DNA of 64,000 nucleotides from Dendrophyllia cribrosa (GCA_024195265.1 JAJLRJ010000011.1:27483792-27547791); one strand, 5' to 3'. Shown: positions 46,065 to 55,070, counted from the first letter of the stretch. Made by a program: numbers and translations. Notes: generated from the sequence alone by a model not told the origin.

Positions 46065-47652
46065 TCAAGCGTGTCTATTCTTACCTTAGCTCCGCGGTAT
46101 AAATAATTTGGAAGTTCCTTCAGATCTTCCTCGTGAACTTTATGAGTAGAATTATTCAGCTCACATTTGTGGACTCCAGTTTGACTTGCTAACAGTTTGA
46201 AATTATAACTGACGCAGTTGGGTTCCATAAAACACAATGAGCCACAGAATTCCTCGTCCATGACTTCAGTGATACGAATCACGTGATTTATCAGACGCTT
46301 GCCTCCGAGTGATTCGGGTTCGAATTCCAAGTAGCGACATCCCTGATCTTTGATCAATCAAAATCATTATCATTATCATGTATTCTTTAACATCTTTTTG
46401 GTAAAACAATAAAATGCCATCTGCTTTGTGGGTGTTTACATTAAGTTTTCAAACTAATTAATAATTTGTCAAGTTTAACCAAATGAAATGAAAAGCGTGA
46501 TGGTGGTCGAGTAAACTTTTTTGGGCGATTATTTTATTTTTTTTTTGTTTTCTCTTAATTCAATCGCCAGTTTAAAAAGCTATATAATTAGAACACTTGG
46601 TAAAGGATTTCTAAACTCTTATCCGCCGTTTTACAACTCTCCGGTTTTATGAAACAAGTGCATCTCCTCTAATCGTCTTAGTTGTAATAAACCTCCAGTC
46701 CTGCTCCAGTTGCATTCAATTCACATTTAATTACAACACGGATTATAGTCTAACTAATTTTGTCGTTGTAATGTCATTCAAATCAAGTGTTGTTCGGCTC
46801 ATAAAAGTTTGACTTTAATCTATTTGTAGACTTCCTTAGTCAAGTTGAGCAGAAACCCCGTGCCTATACAATGGCAAATTTCTTCAGAATTTTCCAGGGT
46901 CAATGTCGTTTTGGGTACAAAATTAGGTCAGCTAGGATTTTAGAAAAGGTAAAAGCAGCTGGGAAATTCGGCGGATTAGATTCTTTTCCCTAACAGTTTC
47001 TGCCGCTTAAATATTCAGCTAAAGAACCAAAAAGTTCAAACTACATTTATATTTTTAGCTTTCACGTAGTTTCCTTTAAAAGCACCAAAATGACATGGAA
47101 AAACAGAACAACGCCATTCCACATGTTTTACTAATCATTCCCAGTAAGTTGCATGCCCCTGATGCTTAAGGCCCCTTTATACGTGCGATTTTTGATGCGA
47201 TTTTTGTACGCCCTCCAGTGCAACTTTTGTCGCAAGCGGTAAACTAGCGACGATTTCCTGTGCGATTCGGGTGCGACATTTGCTTTGATTTGCTGTGATT
47301 TCCCAAAAATCGCCGCCAAGTTGCATCAGGTTTCAAACATGTTCGAAACCACTGCGACATCGCGCGACAAATCGCACCCAAATCTCACTGAAAGGGCCGC
47401 CCGTTTACACATGCGATTTGAAGATGCAACTAACGCGGGACAGAAATTGCTTCGACAAGTACAAGAAAAATTGCACAAAAAAATCGCCTGTTTCCTTGAG
47501 AGTTGAAGAAAACAACAATACAAAAAAAAAACTGACTAACACATCTAAAACTAACCTTGTGATCTGACTTCGCGTATCAGAAACAACGAAAGGATGAACG
47601 CTGAAAAAACAAGTTCAGAAAACATAGTCCAAGAAAACGTATTTGTTCGCAT
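26865..47652 (-). CDS. secreted PAN-EGF protein, fibrinogen-related-like C-terminus
   Basis: Minus-strand exons found by splice sites and phase: 47652-47556 (signal peptide), 46347-46085 (PAN/apple), 45133-45019 (EGF), 43995-43873 (EGF_CA), 40695-40612 (first half of EGF_CA), 28496-28361 and 27392-26865 (C-terminal domain, stop 26865). Phases fit without gaps from 47652 to 40612 and between the last two exons. The link across 40612-28496 is not closed: the fifth exon ends in phase 1 and the next appears to enter in phase 2, and half an EGF domain is missing, so one or more exons are unseen or lost. The protein would be extracellular, with PAN and EGF modules for carbohydrate/protein contacts and a C-terminal domain common in cnidarian secreted proteins. 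Two separate genes are the main alternative. Confidence 0.65.
28361..28496 (-). CDS. C-terminal domain, first exon
   Basis: It encodes [33 protein letters not shown] and [12 protein letters not shown], ending AAG|GTACTT in phase 0. The [11 protein letters not shown] stretch recalls the start of fibrinogen-related domains. The acceptor (CCAG at 28,497-28,500) is weak and an alternative is TTGCAG near 28,475; the start is therefore uncertain. A 277-bp GGTAGT hexamer array lies about 80 bp upstream in the intron. Confidence 0.65.
28577..28853. repeat. GGTAGT/GGAAGT hexamer array
   Basis: About 46 units of TAGTGG with a few AAGTGG and one AATGG variants. The (GS)n, (VV)n and (HY)n frames open through it are repeat artefacts. 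It is intronic to the minus-strand gene. Confidence 0.95.
28997..29129. repeat. hairpin with CCAACATGGCCG arms
   Basis: ATTGGTGGTTTG...GACCATGTTGG is answered by CCAAACATGGCC...CAAACCACCAAT. Similar to 44,134-44,292. Confidence 0.75.
29320..29531. repeat. foldback element
   Basis: Arms of about 70 bp (ACCGGTTTTC, GTGGACTCTTATTTACCAC, TTTACGTCATCACATG) are repeated inverted around a short loop. Confidence 0.82.
29690..29825. repeat. foldback element
   Basis: CGAGTGTTTCATCAGGATAT and AGTGGTTTAAAAAAACGA are answered by complements around a GCGTAGCCG loop. Confidence 0.75.
29889..30080. mobile_element. MITE, TAATAGGCCATTTGCACG termini
   Basis: TAATAGGCCATTTGCACGAT and its complement bracket 192 bp, with inner inverted CTACAACTACCAGAAT. 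A partial relative is at 28,205-28,310. A 70-bp direct duplication (ATATCGGGTTTCCAAAC) follows at 30,078-30,146 and 30,187-30,253. Confidence 0.8.
30254..32490. other. no supported exon
   Basis: This part of the long interval holds an imperfect tandem duplication of about 125 bp at 30,670-30,870 (AAATGCTACGCT and TTTCTTTGCTC blocks) and, on the minus strand, a TTGATAATGACG...CGTCGAAATGATGTCGG motif at 31,309-31,347 that resembles a decayed ribozyme or retroelement terminus. Confidence 0.45.
32491..32604. ncRNA. inverted pair of hammerhead-like motifs
   Basis: On the plus strand CTGATGA (32,565-32,571) is followed by a short stem GGAG..CTCC, then CGAAAC (32,587-32,592) and ATGTC. The complement of 32,491-32,530 repeats the same order: CTGATGATGGGAG, CTCTCGAAACATGTC, TGTATTA. 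CUGAUGA-stem-GAAA-NUH is the hammerhead core. Minimal versions with a tiny stem III are known in Penelope-like elements and retrozymes. Cleavage activity is not shown by sequence alone. Confidence 0.5.
32640..32692. repeat. (ATT)n microsatellite
   Basis: Interrupted TTA repeats of about 50 bp. Confidence 0.85.
32846..33240. repeat. dispersed repeat with hairpin, copy 1
   Basis: A hairpin (AGTAGATAAAATATGAGCGG, ATACAGATC, loop GCGAGCCGAAGGCGAGC) is followed by repeats of TTAACTTTTGATACAGACTC. The same pair of components is present at 60,990-61,270. Confidence 0.78.
33300..33782 (-). pseudogene. KIAA1958/DUF3504-like fragment 1
   Basis: After a TTTCAG acceptor the minus strand encodes [37 protein letters not shown], then after a 1-base frame break [37 protein letters not shown] and [15 protein letters not shown], followed by TAG. 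This is the N-terminal domain of the KIAA1958/QRICH1/ZMYM-type family, which is expanded in cnidarians and related to Crypton recombinases. It is cut off at its 5' side by the TTAA at 33,783 where the palindromic composite begins. Confidence 0.75.
33783..34114 (+). mobile_element. A unit, left copy
   Basis: 332 bp from TTAAGTGGCAGTCCCGCT to AATAAAATGTTAA. An inverted copy of identical length is at 39,121-39,452 and 193 bp of it recur directly at 35,321-35,513. Confidence 0.82.
35658..36073 (-). pseudogene. coding-like exon in C element, left arm copy
   Basis: This is the inverted duplicate of 36,673-37,088. The C-terminal part is intact ([20 protein letters not shown]) but lacks five or six codons (TDNYVN) and has a small frame-changing indel near GTGTCGCCGCC, so its N-terminal frame differs from the right-arm copy. 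Confidence 0.5.
36673..37088 (+). CDS. coding-like exon in C element, right arm
   Basis: After CTTTTTATTGTAG the frame reads [19 protein letters not shown], then [59 protein letters not shown] and [12 protein letters not shown] to TAA. I do not recognise the family. It could be a captured host exon or a remnant of the element's own gene. Confidence 0.45.
37233..39124. mobile_element. B element, complete copy
   Basis: TTAAAGTGCCTATGAAATGAA at the left and its complement at 39,104-39,124 bracket 1,892 bp. Both subterminal regions carry AAAAGTGGCTCCAATTT. No long frame. The element at 49,088-49,649 starts with the related TTAAAGTGCCCCTG. Confidence 0.8.
39121..39452 (-). mobile_element. A unit, right inverted copy
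   Basis: The complement of 33,783-34,114, the same length, ending GGGACTGCCACTTAA. Confidence 0.82.
40227..40420. repeat. foldback hairpin
   Basis: CAAATAGATTCCATTTGGCC, TGTCTGTTCAGTTATAGATC and CAAAATGTGGTAAGAAC are answered by complements around a CTGCGGCTCG loop. Confidence 0.85.
40612..40695 (-). CDS. half EGF_CA exon
   Basis: The exon encodes [18 protein letters not shown] and [11 protein letters not shown], the first four cysteines of a calcium-binding EGF domain, then a GTGAGT donor. The last two cysteines should be in another exon, which I did not find. Phase 1 to 1 matches the preceding exon. Confidence 0.78.
41377..42180. mobile_element. TTAA element D
   Basis: TTAAGGTGGCTGAATACAGTTT and the imperfect complement AAACTGTGTTCAGCCACCTTAA bracket 804 bp. 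It shares its right TTAA with the next element. Confidence 0.8.
42177..42840. mobile_element. TTAA element E
   Basis: TTAAGGACGTTCGCGC and its complement GCGCGAACGTCCTTAA bracket 664 bp, with repeated GGTGACCCCC..TTTTTTTT segments inside. No coding capacity. Confidence 0.82.
43025..43164. repeat. foldback hairpin
   Basis: CATGGGCAGTGC, TACGGCATTTACGCA and TATCAGAAATC are answered by complements around a GCGCTCACTCG loop; intronic. Confidence 0.82.
43873..43995 (-). CDS. EGF_CA domain exon
   Basis: The exon enters (G)AT and encodes [28 protein letters not shown] and [12 protein letters not shown], a complete calcium-binding type EGF domain; phase 1 to 1, before GTAAAA. Confidence 0.88.
44134..44292. 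repeat. hairpin with GGCCATGTTGGTGGTCAA arms
   Basis: TGGTTTGCA..GGCGGCCATGTTGG is answered by CCAACATGGCCGCC..TGCAAACCA. Intronic to the PAN/EGF gene. Confidence 0.78.
44627..44662. repeat. (AAT)n microsatellite
   Basis: Twelve AAT units. Confidence 0.92.
45019..45133 (-). CDS. EGF domain exon
   Basis: The exon lies between TTTCAG and AGTG|GTAAGT and encodes [27 protein letters not shown] and [10 protein letters not shown], a complete six-cysteine EGF domain. Phase 0 in, 1 out. Confidence 0.87.
45314..45545. repeat. hairpin plus direct copy
   Basis: AATGCAATACGTAATAATGC and GCATAAATTTTACCGAGTAT are answered by complements at 45,390-45,440. A direct copy of the left arm follows at 45,486-45,545. 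Intronic. Confidence 0.75.
46009..46063. repeat. 55-base poly-G tract
   Basis: An uninterrupted run of 55 G on the plus strand, hence C on the transcribed sense of the PAN/EGF gene, starting 20 bases from the PAN exon donor. Confidence 0.95.
46085..46347 (-). CDS. PAN/apple domain exon
   Basis: The exon encodes [40 protein letters not shown] and [10 protein letters not shown], the cysteine spacing of a PAN/apple domain. It ends AAG|GTAAGAAT in phase 0. A run of 55 C (minus strand) begins 20 bases into the following intron. Confidence 0.85.
47160..47500. repeat. GCGATTTT-rich MITE-like repeat
   Basis: AAGGCCCCTTTATACGTGCG, repeated TGCGATTTT/AAATCGCA blocks and AAAGGGCCGCCCGTTTACAC look like one or two partial MITE copies. 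Ends are not clear. Confidence 0.5.
47556..47652 (-). CDS. signal-peptide exon of PAN/EGF gene
   Basis: ATG at 47,652 opens [11 protein letters not shown] followed by a hydrophobic core [13 protein letters not shown] and ends EVRSQ in phase 1 before GTTAGT. The next exon enters in phase 1 with (G)AT, giving [12 protein letters not shown]. This phase match chose the start. Confidence 0.78.
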
Positions 47653-48084
47653 GCCGAACAGCTTGTTATGTCTATAATTCCTCTGCATTATCGTTTTTTC
47701 AGATTAATTAAAAATTCTAAGTTTTTTTTATGTTTATTTTTTTTCCTTGCGACTGCAATGTGAGCCAACAGCGGGGTTTATTCCGAATTATTGCGCGCTG
47801 GTAAATAAACAGAAAACGACCCTGATTTGGTGTTACAATCGCGGATTTTTAAATCTGCTATACTTTGAAAAATAATTCGCAGAAATTCGCCAGAAATTAT
47901 CGAAATGTAGTCGGTAAATATATGAAGCGCAAAAATATGTTTATAAGGTCAAAATACCCGATGACAGCCCGTTGATTTAATCGAAAAGCGTTGTTATTGT
48001 TTACCTTTGAAATGTAGTTCGAGATTCGTTTTTTGTTCGTCAAACTGTGTTCATCTATACAAGAACACGATCTGATTTTGTGAG

Positions 48085-48185
48085 TAATTTTCACAAGGTG
48101 AGCGAATATTACCCGAAGGTAAGCCCGAAGGTGAGCGAGGATTACCCGAAGGTAAGCGGAGAATACCCGAAAGTGAGCGAGGATA
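48085..48185. repeat. 21-bp tandem repeat
   Basis: Units of GCGAGGATTACCCGAAGGTAA and variants occur about four times with one 12-bp partial unit. Confidence 0.8.
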
Positions 48186-48256
48186 CTGAGCAGTACGTTT
48201 ATTATGTTTGTTGTGCAAGTACTATGGTGTGATCATTCAAATGAAAGCAGAAACCC

Positions 48257-48673
48257 TTAAGGCGGGGGTACACATGAACGCCATTTTTCCGCCACTTGAC
48301 ATGGCTTTAATGGAAATATCTCGTTCACGTTTTAAGCAATCCTAAAACTCTCTGCTCATCCCGTGAATCTATGTTGTGGGGTGTTTTGTGAATTTTTGGG
48401 TGATTTTTGGGTATGTTTGGGAGGAAATAGTTTTTCTTAAAGGATTGGTAAAATTAAGAGAAATAAGAAATATTGAAGATTTAGTGAAGTTTTAAAAATA
48501 TAATTTGTAGTTAATAATTAATAGGCGGACACCAAGTTAGTCCACTAGCAACCTGGGGTACACTTGCGTGGGTATCGACTGTCTGTTGGTGTTCCAAAAA
48601 TCATTTTCTTTCTTCTATCCCTTCTTTAAACCTCTTCAAATTTCATTCAAATTCATGTGTACCCCCGCCGTAA
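48257..48673. mobile_element. MITE, AAGGCGGGGGTACACATGAA termini
   Basis: The left end TTAAGGCGGGGGTACACATG is answered by CATGTGTACCCCCGCC then GTAA, so TTAA is intact only on one side. 417 bp, no coding capacity. Confidence 0.77.
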
Positions 48674-49087
48674 GTGGGTTGAAACGTGAAACTGTCTCTT
48701 GTTCGCTTCAAAACAAGCTTCCGATTATTCAATTTGCTAAGAAGTTGTTACAGCCATATTTTGAAAATCAAGATAAAAATATTAACCAATCAATTCGCTA
48801 GGACAACTTGCTTCCAATCTCGAGGGACAGAGAGGTTTCCAAATATGGTACTAAGCAAAAATGAATATTCGGAAACTGTGAATGCGCGTTACGCGTTTCA
48901 ACCCACTTATGGGTCTCTGATGAAAGATATTGAGCTGGCCTGAGCAGTACATTCTGTACAAGGTGGTTCTAACTTTGGAGCAACTACAGAATGCAAGGCC
49001 ACTTTTCTAGAAGCATCACTGAAGTGGCTTTGCGGCTCGTCAGTGAAGGAAAACATTAATCTCAAATCATGTCTAGAAACAGGAAAC

Positions 49088-49649
49088 TTAAAGTGCCCCT
49101 GTGATCAAATTTTTAGATTTTCATTTTTTTACGTTTTCGTGTACAATTAGACTTTCTTACTCATCTTGCCAAATTTCAATTCATTACGAACATCAGAAGT
49201 CATTTTATCTTAACATTTATTTCTGAGAATTTACGGCCGCCATTAATCAACCTTGTTCCAAGGCTTGGTTGCGAATGGGATAAAGTGACGTCGAAGGCTC
49301 AAAATACCTCACGGGTTGAAATTATAATAACAATAAGTATTGAAAATCACGCGAAAAGCAACAAAAACTTTGGACTTGTTCTTCGTGCAATTTTCTATGC
49401 TTATTGTTATTATAATTTCAACCCGTGAGGTATGTTTGAGTCTTTGACGTCACTTTCTCCCATTCGCAACCAAGCCTTGGAACAAGGTTGATTAATGGCG
49501 GCCGTAAATTCTCGGAAATAAATGTTAAAATAAAATGACTTCTGATGTTCGTAAAGGATTGAAATTTGGCAAGATGAGTAAGAAAGTCTAATAGTACACG
49601 AAAATGTAAAAAAATCAAAATAAAAAATTTGATCACAGGGGCACTTTAA
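49088..49649. mobile_element. TTAA foldback element P
   Basis: TTAAAGTGCCCCTGTGATCA and its complement, each extended to arms of about 245 bp (AGACTTTCTTACTCATCTTG, CAACCTTGTTCCAAGGCTTG), with a loop of about 60 bp. TTAA at both ends. Confidence 0.85.
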
Positions 49650-50098
49650 GAGTTTATAGAACGAGGAAGGTATATATTTTAATGGCTAAGTCTTGATCCG
49701 TAGTCGAAATCCTTAAGTCTGTTCATTCACATCAAAGTATTGAGCAGTACTTTTCTGTAGTAATGTTTATCGTGCTGTATAAAAATTAATTTGTATATTG
49801 GGCCCTCGAAGGGCATTAAAAATCGTTATAATTTTTCTTTGTGTATTTGCACATTTCCCTGTTAGAAAGCGGCGGGCGTCATATTTACACACGATGCCAA
49901 TTAATGTTTACTTTGGTAGCCAATAGGAGACTGATTTTATTCCAATAAAATCCTAATGAGTTGACAATTTGATAAAATAATCGCGCTTTGTGCCTACCAA
50001 AATCGTGCGCCAGACCATTTTCAACAGAGAATCCGGCTGGTACGTTCAATACTTGGTCGCACCAAAGTCGATCAACTTTAAAGAAAACACAGCTCAAC

Positions 50099-50329
50099 AT
50101 GTCAGCAGTTATTCCGTCAGGAAAAAGCAGCAAGGATTTGCAATCCCAACGCACTTTTGTGGAGCAATTGCGTCGAGAACTCAAGGTTCAGAGGGTGAAA
50201 ATTTCGCAGTGTGCCAATGACCTGATCCAGTACTGTGAACAACAAGACAATGTGGATCCTTTAGTCAGCCCGAAGGCCTCTCATGACAACCCATTCCGTA
50301 ATTCCGGGAGCAAGTGTGTCCTATTTTGA
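50099..50329 (+). CDS. G-protein gamma subunit, intronless
   Basis: A 76-aa frame from ATG 50,099. It reads QRTFVEQLRRELKVQRVKIS, CANDLIQYCEQQDNVDPLV and DNPFRNSGSKCVLF. This fits the G-gamma fold: an N-terminal coiled-coil helix (EQLRREL-x-x-x-R-x-K-x-S), a second helix (DL-x-x-YCE), the DPL and NPFR motifs and a C-terminal CaaX box (CVLF), where prenylation anchors the Gbeta-gamma dimer to membranes. Length is usual for the family. An upstream ATG at 49,988 in the same frame would add 37 residues without family character. No intron interrupts the coding region. A GATAAAATAA TATA-like sequence is at 49,971. Confidence 0.9.
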   Translation: MSAVIPSGKSSKDLQSQRTFVEQLRRELKVQRVKISQCANDLIQYCEQQDNVDPLVSPKASHDNPFRNSGSKCVLF

Positions 50330-51533
50330 AAACTGTTCTATCGGAGAGCTGTTTTGTTGTAAAATTTATGGAATTCTCAACTGCTATGGAACTGTTTTTA
50401 TACGTGAAGAGCGAGAATTCAGTCTTTCTCGTAGCCACTGAATTTTGTTCTGTTTGAAGCTTTCACTGGAGATTAATACACAGCCGTTCGCAAGGAAATT
50501 GCTGCATCGTTTACTCAGTCTTCCACTCCGGCCCCGGTTCAATTATTTCATACACATGGCTTTAACCCGTCTAACGTTGTGTCTGTGGATGAAACCCGCG
50601 AAAATGTTATCATTGACAAAAGCTACTGAAAATTATTTTCTTGTGGCGCTGTTTACCCTGCACAAGGTGGTTCCAACTTTTCAGTGAGTTTTTGGATGAA
50701 CTTCAAACGTGCGACTTTTCGTCGGTACCCTTTGTTTTGTAATATTGTCTTTACGGCTCAGTGAAAATTTTATTCTTGAAAACTTTTAGACTGAGTTAAA
50801 AAATCACAAAGATATAATCAGCTAAGCGAAAGTCTTCTTTTATAATTACTGTAAGATAAAATTGATGACATGACTATATTATAAAACGGTCGATTTTGTT
50901 GCTATAGTTTATGCAAGCACTTGAAAAATTTAGTTCAAACTTTGATTAAATTAAAACAAGGGAAATACTGAGTTTGACTCGAAAATACAGCTTTAAACAC
51001 GATCTTTGTTGTGTCTCTAAAACTTTGCACGATATCGAAAGGTCCGCCGTACTTTAAACGTCCTCAAGCGGAAAAATAATTTTCTTTACTTTGTATTTGG
51101 TTTCCAAAGTATGCAAAATATGTGCAAAGTTGTTTGAGAAGGCATAACAATAATGTCTTTATTTGTTGGCTGTTTTAGTGAATACACACACAAAAAAAAC
51201 TGTTAGCTTTTCTTTGTTATTCATGGAATATCGTGTAAAGATATGCAAATTTAGAACAGATTCTTTTTAAACTGCTCTTGTAGTGTTTGAGCGGGAATTA
51301 GAGTGCTGTCTTGTTCAGTGTGCGAAAAGTTAGGTACGCGAAAAGAGACATGCGCCTTATTTAAGCTTGACAGCGACTTCGTATTATTATCTTCGGAAGA
51401 GAAAATCGAAGAGAAAAGTAATAAAAGCCAGAAGACATATGAAGTAATTAAGGAGACTGAAATATCCAGAATGCCAAGTTTGATTTCTTGATCGCCCTTT
51501 CATGAACAGTAATCCCCTTTCATCGTTGCAATC
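50330..51533. other. no supported gene
   Basis: Probable 3' UTR and intergenic DNA after the G-gamma gene. A diverged unit of the dispersed GTTCTAACTTTTGAGT repeat lies near 50,640-50,700; nothing else is supported. Confidence 0.5.
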
Positions 51534-51773
51534 GGGCCGGGTTGTTCAAAGCGCGGTTAAGCTAACCCAGGGTTAGCATCGATTTTGATTCCAGTTAAAT
51601 AATAAATCAATGGAGGTTTTTCCAAAATATTTTTTCTCTTTAGTTTCGTTTCTGGCTTGTCTTTGCATGTAACTTATAATTAGCTTTTGAAAACACTTCC
51701 AACAAGAGAAATTAAATCATCAGTTAAGTTTTAATCCTGGGTTAGCGTTTACCGTCTTTCGAACAACCGGGCC
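51534..51773. mobile_element. J-family MITE copy 2
   Basis: GGGCCGGGTTGTTCAAAGCG and GAACAACCGGGCC termini match the nested copy at 5,723-5,959 along the whole length. Confidence 0.83.
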
Positions 51774-52556
51774 AAGGACATTATCTTCAAACTAATTTGC
51801 TCCGTTTTGTCAGTGAGAATCTCTCTATAGTATTCAATGTTTATTTGGTGGCATTTGACAATACAACAATATAACAATATAAACACTGTCCCTTTCCTCG
51901 TAATTCTCTTCACTATTTGGCAATTACATTATGAACTCGAGATTTCTATCGCGTGGTAGTTGACAAGGGCGAAGCCTGAATCAACTATCACACATAGAAA
52001 TCAAAAGCGATTAATCTAATTCGGTTTTAGTATAAATCTACAACACGTTCAAAACTTAACAACAATACTCTTCAGAGACACTTCGAAAACGCGAAGAAGC
52101 GTTAAGCGGCCGCATTAGGTTACTCACTTTCTTCAACAGAATAGATGGTGAGTAGCGTAGCCAATAAGACAAAAATGACTTTTCCTTTTCACTTTAAGTT
52201 ACATGAAGTAAAACCTATTTCACACTTGAGAGTAAAATTAGAAAAAAAGATCAGAATAGTGTAAGCCTCGAACCCGAGTCGTTCGCTTCATAACTAATAT
52301 CCTTATCCACTGTACCAACATGCACTAGCTGCCGGGAGATGTAATTTTTAACATATTTATAGAGTTACCCATAACAATAAATGAAAGCTAACCGTTTTCA
52401 AATCAGTGCTTAATCCTAAACACTGTAGATCAATGCTTATAAAACCCCAAAACGCTGCTCTTTGCTTAACCGGAGCTCTGTTCTCTCATTTTTCTGCCCA
52501 ATAAATGGGGTTCTGTTCTCGTGTACGTCAGTACTACGGTATAATAACGATAACAC

Positions 52557-52836
52557 AACTACGAGGATCATTCTTCATTTGATTTCATTTCCGCAGTTCA
52601 TATATGATTTATTTCATATATATCATTTCTTTTCACGGGAACATAGGAACCTACAATTGACCAGCTCCCAAGGTACCGCGTCAGTGACTTCATAGCTCAG
52701 TTGGTAGAGCATCGCACCGGTATCGCGAGGTCACGGGTTCGAACCCCGTTGAAGTCCTGAATTTTTTTTTTCAGGCTTCTTTTCGCAATTGCTTAAATTG
52801 CGTTCACAACTGCGAGGATCATTCTTCATTTGAAAA
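52557..52836 (+). mobile_element. SINE with tRNA-like core, 27-bp flanking repeats
   Basis: CAACTACGAGGATCATTCTT at 52,557 and CAACTGCGAGGATCATTCTT at 52,808 bracket a tRNA-like core and a poly-T tract. The outer block (TTTCCGCAGTTCATATATGA) looks like SINE body. Confidence 0.6.
52686..52756 (+). tRNA. tRNA-like gene, GGT anticodon position (pseudo-tRNA)
   Basis: 71 nt fold as a cloverleaf: acceptor GACTTCA/TGAAGTC, D arm GCTC..GAGC, T arm ACGGG-TTCGAAC-CCCGT. The A box (TAGCTCAGTTGG) and B box (GGTTCGAACCC) are good and a T run follows. The anticodon arm TCGCA-CCGGTAT-CGCGA has one A-C mismatch, C instead of U at position 33, and GGT at the anticodon place. It is more likely a SINE head than a translating tRNA-Thr. 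Confidence 0.62.
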
Positions 52837-52959
52837 AATACTACGTTGTGTAAAACCTCATAAGGTGTCCAAGGTCAGTTTGAGAGATGTTAACCGATTG
52901 TTGTGGCAGGACACAACCTCACGCCCAGACTCCGCTCATCCGTCCTTCCAAGAGACCGT

Positions 52960-53076
52960 ATTTACTTGAATTAACGCCACTTTTCTCACGACGGCAAAGA
53001 CCAGCGGCTCGAACCACCGACCTTTAGATCAGAGGTTTAACGCGCTAACCGCTACACCACCGCACCAGCCTCCTCC
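52960..53076 (-). mobile_element. tRNA-derived SINE head
   Basis: On the minus strand GGTGGTGTAGCGGTTAGCGC and GGTCGGTGGTTCGAGCC are spaced like pol III A and B boxes. Confidence 0.65.
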
Positions 53077-53888
53077 TTAGGCGTTTCGCGTGACGAGCGC
53101 GACGGCGCGAGCGACTGGTGATAAGCGCAAAGCGCGAGGGACCACGGGAAGGAGAAAAATGTCTCTTGCTCTTTCGCGTTCCCTTCCTCTCTTGCGTGCT
53201 CAATGTTTTTCAGCAGAGACGTCTGGGTACGAGGCAGAGAAAATCGTCGAAAATAGTTGTAATGAAACTAAAGATGCTACTGAATGCAGTTCTGGAGCGT
53301 TATGGTGAAGTGAAAATCACCTTCGGATAAACATCGGATAATTTCGGAACATCTTCGGTAAATTGTCTAAAGTCTTCGGCAATTAAACTTCGGATAAATT
53401 CTGAAATTAATCACAAAGTTTTAAATAGCATTGTAACAATATCGAAAAATTTTTGGAAAATTTTCGGAATACGTCCGTGGTACCAAAGTTATATAGGCAT
53501 GGATAAAAATAATCATGCAACTCTTTCTCGTGCTCTACGATGAAATATCTCACCTACACACTCGCCTGAAGGCTCGTGTGTATACTAAGAAAAATCAAGT
53601 CACTCGTACGCCCGTATACGAAAGCCCTTATACGAAATGGCGGACCATTTTTCAGTTACTTTTTCAATATCTTTATTAAAGTGCGCAACTTCCACACGAA
53701 GCTAACTGGGAGGCATGTCCAGGTCACGTGATGATTGAAATGTCACGATTTTGCTGTCACGCAATAGCAAGAAAACAACCATGCCCCAAGACTGCTTGAA
53801 GTCTGGTTTTCTCTCGAAATAATCTGTGGCTCGAAAGAAGCATGGGGCGAGAAACTGGACGAGAAGGATTGGGACGAGACGCTATTTG

Positions 53889-53990
53889 TCCAGCTTTTGC
53901 CCACATTTTGTCCAGCTTTTGCCCATCTTTTGTCCAGCGTTTGCCCAGCTTTTGTCCAACTTTTGTCCAGCTTCATGTCCAGCTTTTGGG
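53889..53990. repeat. 12-bp minisatellite
   Basis: About eight imperfect units of TTTTGTCCAGCT / TTTTGCCCAGCT. Frames read from it are low complexity. Confidence 0.85.
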
Positions 53991-54017
53991 AGCGCGCTCG
54001 CTGGGATACACACTTCT

Positions 54018-54108
54018 GGAGATGTGTCGCTGGATGGGATGTGATGGAGATGTGCCGCTGGATGGGATGTGGTGCCGGATGTGTCGCTGGATGGGATCCG
54101 CTGGATGG
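54018..54108. repeat. about 29-bp minisatellite
   Basis: Three units of GATGTGTCGCTGGATGGGAT and variants. Confidence 0.8.
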
Positions 54109-54287
54109 GGTCGTATTTTCACGACTGGATTGACTTTAATGGGGTCGCACTTTTTTGGGATTTTTTGGGAAAAGAAACCTGGCAATTTTAACGAAATTTT
54201 GGCTAGTTAAAAAGGTTCAGGAAATTAGAATCGCGAAGTTTACATTTTCAAGTGACTAATATGAGGTCCATAATTGGCCGAGGAATA

Positions 54288-54725
54288 GACTATAATGGGG
54301 TAGGGGCTCTGACTGGTCAGCGGCACATACCCAGCGAAAGTTGATTCAAGAACAATCCCCTCCCCCCAATTATATTATGCCACATAAGTGGACCAAATTT
54401 TTAGGTAATTTCCAAATGTAACTGAAAATGTGGTCCACTTATGTGGCATAATATAATATAAGTCTAGTGCCGTTGCCAAGTCTCATACTGATGGTAGTAA
54501 TGGCAGACCCATGCAGTCCTTAAAGGCATTTTATTTCCGACGATTCTTAATTAATTCCGACACGGCATTCATGTAAAACAGGCTTTATTTTAGTTTATTT
54601 TTTTTAAATAGTTAGCTATTTTTTTAAAATTATAGAAGATTAATTTATATACATAGTTTCATATCAAGTTGTAGTTTTATATTAAATTGTTAATGCCTGA
54701 TGTATTTACCGTGTTTTTAAATAAA

Positions 54726-54771
<46 letters not shown>

Positions 54772-54867
54772 GGTGGGGGGAGGGGAGGTGGGGGGGGGGG
54801 GGGGGATTGAAGTTCGTGAATCAAGTTTCGCCGGGTATATGCCGCTACCCTATACCCCATTATAGCA
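54288..54867. mobile_element. TIR element, CTATAATGGGGTA termini
   Basis: CTATAATGGGGTAGGGGC...GCGGCACATACCC is matched by the complement of GGGTATATGCCGC...TACCCCATTATAG. Inside are a 95-bp hairpin (54,366-54,461, GCCACATAAGTGGACCA arms), a (GAT)n tract at 54,727-54,771 and a poly-G. A 63-bp direct repeat (GCCGTTGCCA.GTCTCATAC) has one copy inside (54,465-54,528) and one just outside (54,952-55,015). Confidence 0.65.
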
Positions 54868-55070
54868 CGAAAGAAACAAAGCAAAAGCTTCATTGGTCAT
54901 GTGATAGGTTGAGATGGAAACATCAAAGTCAAACGAGACCGCCTTCGAGTCGAGTGCCGTTGCCAGGTCTCATACTGATGGTAGTAATGGCAGACCCATG
55001 CAGTCCTTAAGGGCATACACAAAACAGTCTTATTATGTTCATGGCAAGTGTTTTAGAACAAAATTCAACT

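Noticed and set aside
45953..46080. Poly-proline tail on the PAN-domain frame
   Set aside because: It is the read-through of the 55-base homopolymer past the GTAAGA donor; the splice site ends the exon at 46,085.
53743..54210. Trp/Lys-rich frames resembling a repeat protein
   Set aside because: They are translations of two minisatellites; no start or splice context.
54687..55010. Asp-rich frame
   Set aside because: It is the (GAT)n microsatellite followed by poly-G.
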